From: Halobacterium wangiae
Lineage (GTDB): Archaea > Halobacteriota > Halobacteria > Halobacteriales > Halobacteriaceae
Length of the DNA: 64,000 nt
Assembly: GCF_021249345.1 (NCBI RefSeq)
Contig: NZ_CP089588.1
Location: forward strand, 2,046,001-2,110,000
Reading direction: 5' to 3'
This document shows, piece after piece, positions 59,713 through 64,000 of this stretch. Under the pieces are notes generated by a model that searched no databases, was not told the DNA's origin, and saw only the letters and a list, made by a program, of their open reading frames with translations. Position numbers and translations under genes: made by a program. Within the stretch, counting starts at the first letter, position 1; every line of letters starts with the position of its first letter.

Positions 59713-60669
59713 AGCTGTTCGATTACCGATAACCATCAAAGGTGTACTGCTTCAATTGAGATAGTAGCTGGCGCTACTGAGCAGAATAATAGAGGTAGGG
59801 TTTGGAACGCATCCAACGGAAGTTCCTCTGTGTCTGGGAGAGCCATACAGATCTTCAACTGACAAAACCCGGCTATACAAGTAGCAATTCCGTTGCTCAG
59901 TATAAGATGGACATCTTGCCTGCCGGGGAAGCGTCGTTCAGAATGGTCTATGCTGATGAGAATAAATGGCTCAACTTCAAGGGGCTATCAGAGGAATAGG
60001 GAGAATTCCTATACATAAATTAATAAAGTAATATTATCGGATTATAATTATTTCTTTCCACTACCCGGAACCAAATTCCAACGGTTTCTTTTCCTTCGTT
60101 GCGTCCCCATACTCACTCCGTACAATAGTGAACCGGTGCTGGTCGGTCACCTCACCATTCGGACATGGTGAATGCTGGCATGACAGTCCTTCGTGGCGAC
60201 CACCGTAATTCTCGTCGCATTTCTCAATCATACGCGGGGAGGGCTTGTTACTGGCGGCACAGGTCGTATAATCCGTTCAGAAACTTCATGGGCGATGCAG
60301 AACAGTCTCGGCTGCAACAAACAGTCCAGAGCTCGCCTCTAGAGAGAAGCAACACCAGCAACGAATCGTAGACCGTAATCTCGTAACGAGTCGACCTAGG
60401 CGCGTTCGCCACACTGCATGACCAAACTCAGATACGGCCAAGTTCACTAAGATACGGAGAGCTGCCGTATCCGACAATTCTTACCCGGTGAAAGTCAGCG
60501 GGCGCGAAGGGCGTTCGTTCGACCCACGAACGAATCGTCCTTAGGGACGTGAGACGGCTAAATCTGGGCGACTCAGATTCGTCTTCTCACCGGACGACGA
60601 GTCGCTACGTACAGACCACCCACTCACCAAACGGTACCGAAAAAGATAATGATATCAAAGTGAGCAAGC
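59713..60669. other. Long gene-free interval with AT-rich tract and repeat R3
   Basis: About 950 nt. I see no gene that stands up. From about 59998 to 60055 the DNA is very AT-rich (ataaattaataaagtaata), which is striking in this genome. At 60504-60577 lies repeat R3 copy b. The promoter of the regulator gene must be at the left end. Confidence 0.4.
60504..60577. repeat. 70-nt repeat R3, copy b
   Basis: gcgttcgttcgacccacgaa, then gagacggct and gactcag. Resembles 55158-55227. The block gggcgcgaagggc just before it also occurs inside repeat R2 copy a, suggesting R2 and R3 share an origin. Confidence 0.6.
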
Positions 60670-61113
60670 ATGCAGAAGATGATGCCCTCCACTCGGCGGA
60701 CGTTTCTTGGCCTTCTCGGAGCGAGTTCGATCGGTGGTCTCACTGGCTGTAGCAGATTCGTCGAGACGTCGCCGCCACCGGTCACCATCGAGGTCGGTGG
60801 ACAGTTCGAGAACCAACACCCGGTTGAATTGGAGGTTCTTCCTGAAACGGTTGAGTCCGGGCTCTCAGAGAACATTCTCTACAGGGGAACGTTCGATGTT
60901 GGCCCGTCCGGCCCCGAAGAGGCGTTCACCGAAATCGAGGACGCGTTCGAGTCTCAGCGTGCTACTATCCGTGTATCACTAATGGGTGTCGGCGTCGTCG
61001 AGGAGTATACCTTCCTTCCAGATTGTCCACGAGATGCGACCTACGATGAGGTCCTTTACGTCACCTTCCATTCGCCGTTTACCGTAGCGTTCCTACAGAA
61101 CCGGTGCCAGTAA
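60670..61113 (+). CDS. Tat-exported lipoprotein
   Basis: A 147-residue protein; ATG at 60670, with further Met codons at 60679 and 60682. The Tat motif STRRTFLGLL and the lipobox LTGC (GGLTGCSRF) are clear. The mature part is beta-rich (VTIEVGGQFENQHPVELEVL, TIRVSLMGVGVVEEYTFLPD) with two Cys (DCPRD, NRCQ) that may pair. One of six similar lipoproteins in the window; function unknown. Confidence 0.75.
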   Translation: MQKMMPSTRRTFLGLLGASSIGGLTGCSRFVETSPPPVTIEVGGQFENQHPVELEVLPETVESGLSENILYRGTFDVGPSGPEEAFTEIEDAFESQRATIRVSLMGVGVVEEYTFLPDCPRDATYDEVLYVTFHSPFTVAFLQNRCQ

Positions 61114-61188
61114 GATAGGTGTCGGCATCATGGAGCGGCGACTTTGAGCCAGGACGGCCGAGCAGTGTGCAATTCTGCTTACCGGCAA

Positions 61189-61231
61189 TTTCGGGAGATA
61201 GCCCTGTCGAATAATCCAGTCTTCTACGACA
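61189..61231. repeat. 43-nt repeat R4, copy a
   Basis: tttcgggagatagccctgtc then gaataatccagtcttctacg. Copy b at 61535-61578 has about 38 of 43 positions the same. Confidence 0.65.
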
Positions 61232-61314
61232 CTCACTGTTGCTAGGTACAGGTGATAAAGCGAGCGTGGCAACCAATCAGGAGAGCTAAACAGTTTGCTG
61301 TTAGCACGTGTTAT

Positions 61315-61512
61315 ATGTCCCTGTCAAGAGACGTCCTCCTGTTCAGTATCGTGTTGATGCTGTGGGCAGTTCAAATTGAAGCCAGCGGATACGGTAGCTC
61401 GGGTGATATCGTTCTCGCCGCATTTGGGGTTGGGGTGGTTGGCCTTATTGGGAGTTTCCTCTCTTCGCTGTACGCTGTGAGTCAGAGTCCTGAACCCGAC
61501 TCCTCTGAGTGA
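61315..61512 (+). CDS. Small two-helix membrane protein
   Basis: A 65-residue protein, ATG at 61315 (MSLSRDVLLFSIVLMLWAVQ). Helices at about 6-24 and 32-55. A longer GTG start at 61252 would add a basic extension and is less likely. It is preceded by repeat R4 copy a and followed by copy b. No family. Confidence 0.5.
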   Translation: MSLSRDVLLFSIVLMLWAVQIEASGYGSSGDIVLAAFGVGVVGLIGSFLSSLYAVSQSPEPDSSE

Positions 61513-61534
61513 TACGCATTCCTGTTTAGCAGCT

Positions 61535-61578
61535 ATTTCCCGAAATATCCCTGTCGAATAATCCGGTGTTCTACGACA
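61535..61578. repeat. 43-nt repeat R4, copy b
   Basis: tttcccgaaatatccctgtc then gaataatccggtgttctacg. Lies just past the stop of the membrane gene at 61315-61512. Confidence 0.65.
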
Positions 61579-61670
61579 TGGCCGCGGTTCATGCGGCAAT
61601 CCCCCAGAATTAGGAGTGCGGGGAAGAGAAATTCCGTTAGCCTCTTCTTGGTGTTCTTGGATTTCCCACC

Positions 61671-61856
61671 ATGGCTTCCGAGTTACCTAGGACTATCGCC
61701 AGCCTGGGTTTTATTGGTCTCATCTTTGGAGTCGCCTTTCTCAAAAGCCCAATCCGCGACGATTACCTCTGGCAGTTCCTTCTCCAGGTCTTCCTGTTCG
61801 GTGTGGTCGTCTTTGTTGCCGGTGTGCACTACGGAATGTCTCGTGGACAGCAATAG
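61671..61856 (+). CDS. Small two-helix membrane protein
   Basis: A 61-residue protein, ATG at 61671 (MASELPRTIASLGFIGLIFG). Helices at about 8-24 and 33-54 with a short charged loop (KSPIRDDYLW). Its 3' end overlaps the convergent small gene at 61829-62011. No family. Confidence 0.5.
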   Translation: MASELPRTIASLGFIGLIFGVAFLKSPIRDDYLWQFLLQVFLFGVVVFVAGVHYGMSRGQQ

Positions 61857-62011
61857 AGGGAAGTGAGCAACGTTCTTCGACTCGGCCGCTGTGTCGTTCC
61901 AAGCGACTTCGTGAAGCGGTTGAACCCACCCACGAGCGGATGGTTGACCACCAACAGGGCGCCACCGAGGAGGATGAAGAACCCGAAGAAGTTGCCGGAC
62001 AGATCGACCAT
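61829..62011 (-). CDS. Possible small membrane protein
   Basis: A 60-residue reading, ATG at 62011 (MVDLSGNFFGFFILLGGALL), with one hydrophobic helix followed by VGGFNRFTKSLGTTQRP, a F-N-x-F-T-K-x-x-G-T-T pattern that I associate with small haloarchaeal membrane proteins. The C-terminal end looks less natural, and it overlaps the convergent gene, so a frameshift near the end is possible. Confidence 0.4.
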   Translation of the reverse strand: MVDLSGNFFGFFILLGGALLVVNHPLVGGFNRFTKSLGTTQRPSRRTLLTSLYCCPRDIP

Positions 62012-62221
62012 ACGACGGGTCGTTGTCACGTCCACATAATTCCCCGGTGGGTGTCGCCTCCCACCGGAGTCGAGCGCGACCGCCTCTGTCGACCAGACAA
62101 GATATTTCCAGTCACGGCCACACCATCGACGCACGAGGTCCCCGTCGCTATGACTGGCCACACCATCCTCCCGATGGACGTCTAGCGTCCCTGGCTCTGG
62201 GTCGCCGGTATCGACGCCTGA

Positions 62222-62692
62222 GGCTTCGACCGAAGCCACGCCTCGAACCACTACACGAAGCGGGCGAAGCTCACGATTCAGCAGTTGAAAGTCACATTGT
62301 TGGTCGATACGAGAGCGAACGCAATTCTTGATCTGTACATAATGACGACCAGAAAACACGATACACAGATTGCACCAGCACTCATCAATCGGAACACCGA
62401 CGATGTTGCGATTCTCCTCGGAGACAAGGGCTACGACGACCGGGAGATCCGCACGTTAGCCCGTGAAAAGGAGGTGCGTCCGCTCATCAAACACCGCGAG
62501 TTCTCGTCGCTCCACAAGGCGTGGAACGCGCGACTAGATGCTGATCTGTACGGCCAACGAAGCCAGAACGAGACAGTAAACTCCCGGCTCAAGCGCAAGT
62601 ACGGTGCGTTCGTCCGCTCACGGCACTGGTGGAAACAATTTCGAGAACTCACTATCACCTGCCTCATTCACAACCTTGACCGATCACTCTAA
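62222..62692 (+). pseudogene. IS5-type transposase remnant (3' part)
   Basis: The frame opens after a stop with GFDRSHASNHYTKRAKLTIQ and continues LKVTLLVDTRANAILDLYIM, ILLGDKGYDDREIRTLAREK, and GQRSQNETVNSRLKRKYGAF. This is the C-terminal part of a haloarchaeal IS5-family (ISH-type) transposase, including the catalytic D, D and E residues but lacking the N-terminal helix-turn-helix part. It is a decayed copy and there are no clear ends. Confidence 0.85.
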
Positions 62693-62717
62693 TCGGTATA
62701 TACAGGAGATAGATGAG

Positions 62718-63242
62718 TCAGCTTGGTGGGAAACTCACTTCGTTTCCCTCCTCACGGGGGTCAACGGCTTCGGTTGCCTCTGCTCGAAAGATGGTCTGAT
62801 CGGTGATGAGATAGTTCGCGGCGTAGACCGGTGGGTCCGCGTGGCGCGTCTCGGTCGAATTCGGGTCGGGGTAATACCGGTACGCAGGCCCCTGGACCGT
62901 GAACCGAACTAGCCAACCGTCGTCCATCTGGGTCGCGGACTTCTCGACCAGTCCCTCGACGACGCCTACGTTGAGGGAGATGACGCGCTCGTACGTCTGG
63001 AGTACCCCCCGTTTGACGTAGGCTTTCTCGAACGCGATGGCGAATGCGAGCGCGGACTCGCTGGTGAACGACTTCGGTCGCTCGGGGCACGGTGGCTTCT
63101 CGACGTACGTTTCGGTTTCAGGTGGTGTGGTGGTCGCCGAAGGATGGGTGGTGGTCGACTGGTTGAGTGTGGGTGTCTGCCCGAGACAGCCTGCGAGCGT
63201 GAGAGTGGAGACGCTGAAGGCGAGGAACCGGCGGCGATTCAT
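62718..63242 (-). CDS. Tat-exported lipoprotein
   Basis: A 174-residue protein, ATG at 63242 (MNRRRFLAFSVSTLTLAGCL), a compact Tat signal ending at a lipobox (LAGC). A Thr/Pro-rich linker (TTTHPSATTTPPETETYVEK) leads to an alpha/beta domain (SALAFAIAFEKAYVKRGVLQ, WLVRFTVQGPAYRYYPDPNS). This architecture is common in haloarchaeal lipoproteins of unknown function. The gene is next to, and convergent with, the IS5 remnant. Confidence 0.8.
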   Translation of the reverse strand: MNRRRFLAFSVSTLTLAGCLGQTPTLNQSTTTHPSATTTPPETETYVEKPPCPERPKSFTSESALAFAIAFEKAYVKRGVLQTYERVISLNVGVVEGLVEKSATQMDDGWLVRFTVQGPAYRYYPDPNSTETRHADPPVYAANYLITDQTIFRAEATEAVDPREEGNEVSFPPS

Positions 63243-63399
63243 ATAAGCACATATTCGACCAATTGATAAATATGCGGTGTAGAGAAAAAGCGCCGTTTTG
63301 CCTTTGCGCAGCGATTCCATCGTTCGGGGAGTAGTGGTCTGAACGAGCCAACCGCTGTCGAGATGTCGGCGTACGAACAGCACTTGGAGGCGAACGGTG

Positions 63400-63591
63400 A
63401 TGACTGTTCACAAGGGGCCGCTCATTGGCGAGAGGGCGCTTGCGGGCATTAAATGTATCAGCTATGATTCACTGGAGAAGGCCAGCCCGTACGAGGGGCT
63501 GCTCGTGGATTCGTATGGCTCCACCGTCGAGTACGTTGACGCGACCGGTATGGACTCCGTCGACCCGGCAATCCCCGACGAGACGGTCTAA
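63400..63591 (+). CDS. Small hypothetical protein, possibly a fragment
   Basis: A 63-residue reading, ATG at 63400 (MTVHKGPLIGERALAGIKCI). Composition is protein-like (YDSLEKASPYEGLLVDSYGS), but no family is recognised. A second reading at 63364, starting MSAYEQHLEANGDDCSQG, overlaps in another frame, so the region may hold a frameshifted gene. Confidence 0.4.
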   Translation: MTVHKGPLIGERALAGIKCISYDSLEKASPYEGLLVDSYGSTVEYVDATGMDSVDPAIPDETV

Positions 63592-63773
63592 GGGTGGATG
63601 GAGTAGCCGACGAACCCTTGTTCTGGCTACTTGGCCTCGCTGCCATGGCCGAGGTATCTCTGCTGACCGGGTGTTTTGAATGACTTGAAGCTAACTTGAA
63701 GGAACGACGGTGACAGTATCAGAGACCGACTAGTATCGGGTGTCGGGGTTGGTGCTTAGCTCGTGGGTTTTTC

Positions 63774-63788
63774 GCCCCCTCAGGGGGT
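63774..63788. promoter_or_regulatory. Palindromic leader element P1, copy c
   Basis: gccccctcagggggtgcggg, preceded by gggtttttc, 38 nt before the start at 63827. The interval 63592-63773 contains nothing else recognised. Confidence 0.65.
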
Positions 63789-63826
63789 GCGGGGGACCTA
63801 GATAGGGGTTCTCCCGAGATTTCGTT

Positions 63827-64000
63827 ATGTCAAAATGTGCGCTAGCCCAGTTAGAAGCGTCGAGTCGCGTGATCAAGCGAGCCCAGTACGAAGCCTTCGA
63901 ATTCGAACTCCAAAATACTGGAGTACTAGTTCGGAATCACAGTCACGAGAACCCGAGTGAGCACGAGTATCTGGTGACGCTCAGGGATGGGATTCCCTCG
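63827..64000 (+). CDS. Start of a plasmid-type protein, likely SWIM zinc-finger family (partial)
   Basis: An open frame from ATG at 63827 to the window end, 58 codons. It reads MSKCALAQLEASSRVIKRAQ, YEAFEFELQNTGVLVRN, HSHENPSEHEYLVTLRDGIP. The pattern (EAFEFE, then VRN-S-H, then H-x-Y-x-V-T-x-x-x-G-I-P) matches the N-terminus of haloarchaeal SWIM zinc-finger proteins, whose Cys/His motif would follow just beyond the window. It is preceded by palindromic element P1, as is the ArdC-like gene. Confidence 0.6.
   Translation, partial: MSKCALAQLEASSRVIKRAQYEAFEFELQNTGVLVRNHSHENPSEHEYLVTLRDGIPS

Noticed and set aside
59802-59999. 65-codon frame in the gap after the HTH regulator
   Set aside because: No promoter, no family and unnatural composition; not enough to call.

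Overview
The window is chromosomal or megaplasmid DNA from an extremely halophilic archaeon, close to Halobacterium or a related genus. The evidence is acidic, high-GC proteins with strong GC third-position bias in the core genes, many apparently leaderless genes with a TATA element 25-30 nt before the start codon, the haloarchaeal cdrL-cdrS-ftsZ2 cell-division locus, twin-arginine lipoproteins with a lipobox, and surface glycoproteins with a Thr-rich stalk and a PGF-type C-terminal anchor. Calls rest on reading motifs in the sequence. No database search was possible.

Layout. (1) 1-4.2 kb is core: a conserved protein, an MFS transporter, a Nudix hydrolase and an HD-domain phosphohydrolase. 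(2) 4.25-18.5 kb is a lower-GC accessory island. It holds small unknown genes, a Cas2/VapD-like protein, two small zinc-finger proteins, and a compact operon on the minus strand (10.5 to 7.3 kb) encoding a ubiquitin-like protein, an E2-fold protein, an E1/ThiF enzyme with an N-terminal JAB-like domain, and a membrane protein. It also holds a membrane metalloprotease pair, a three-gene cluster (PD-(D/E)xK-like protein, Hanks-type kinase, large unknown protein) and an IS4-like insertion sequence. (3) 18.6-31.3 kb is again core: ncsA (tRNA thiolation), a tnpB element, ftsZ2, cdrS and cdrL with a palindromic operator, tRNA-Tyr, an arylsulfotransferase-like protein, a CPA2 antiporter with its TrkA-C partner, a PAS/GAF histidine kinase, a receiver-like protein and a MinD-type ATPase.

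(4) From 31.32 kb to the end lies accessory DNA. The boundary is sharp: the gene after minD is cut to 15 codons and is followed by a GT-rich, strand-asymmetric tract. This region carries plasmid or conjugation-type genes (VirD4/TraD-like ATPase, OB-fold protein, ArdC-like antirestriction protein, the start of a likely SWIM zinc-finger gene), Tat lipoproteins and two tandem surface-glycoprotein genes. The two glycoprotein genes share leader, signal peptide, body, anchor and 3' flank but have unrelated N-terminal domains, and degraded viral-like and HTH fragments lie between them. Further on are a second MFS transporter, an ABC-2 export operon with a bacterio-opsin-activator-type regulator, small membrane proteins and several broken genes (HAD hydrolase, IS5-type transposase, nonsense-interrupted gene). 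Four families of dispersed or paired repeats occur here. A palindromic GCCCCC/GGGGC leader element recurs just upstream of three plasmid-type genes.

The best candidate for a little-described system is the ubiquitin-like operon at 7.3-10.5 kb. The kinase/nuclease-like/unknown trio at 13.2-16.1 kb, the glycoprotein pair with exchanged N-terminal domains and the shared palindromic leader element come next.
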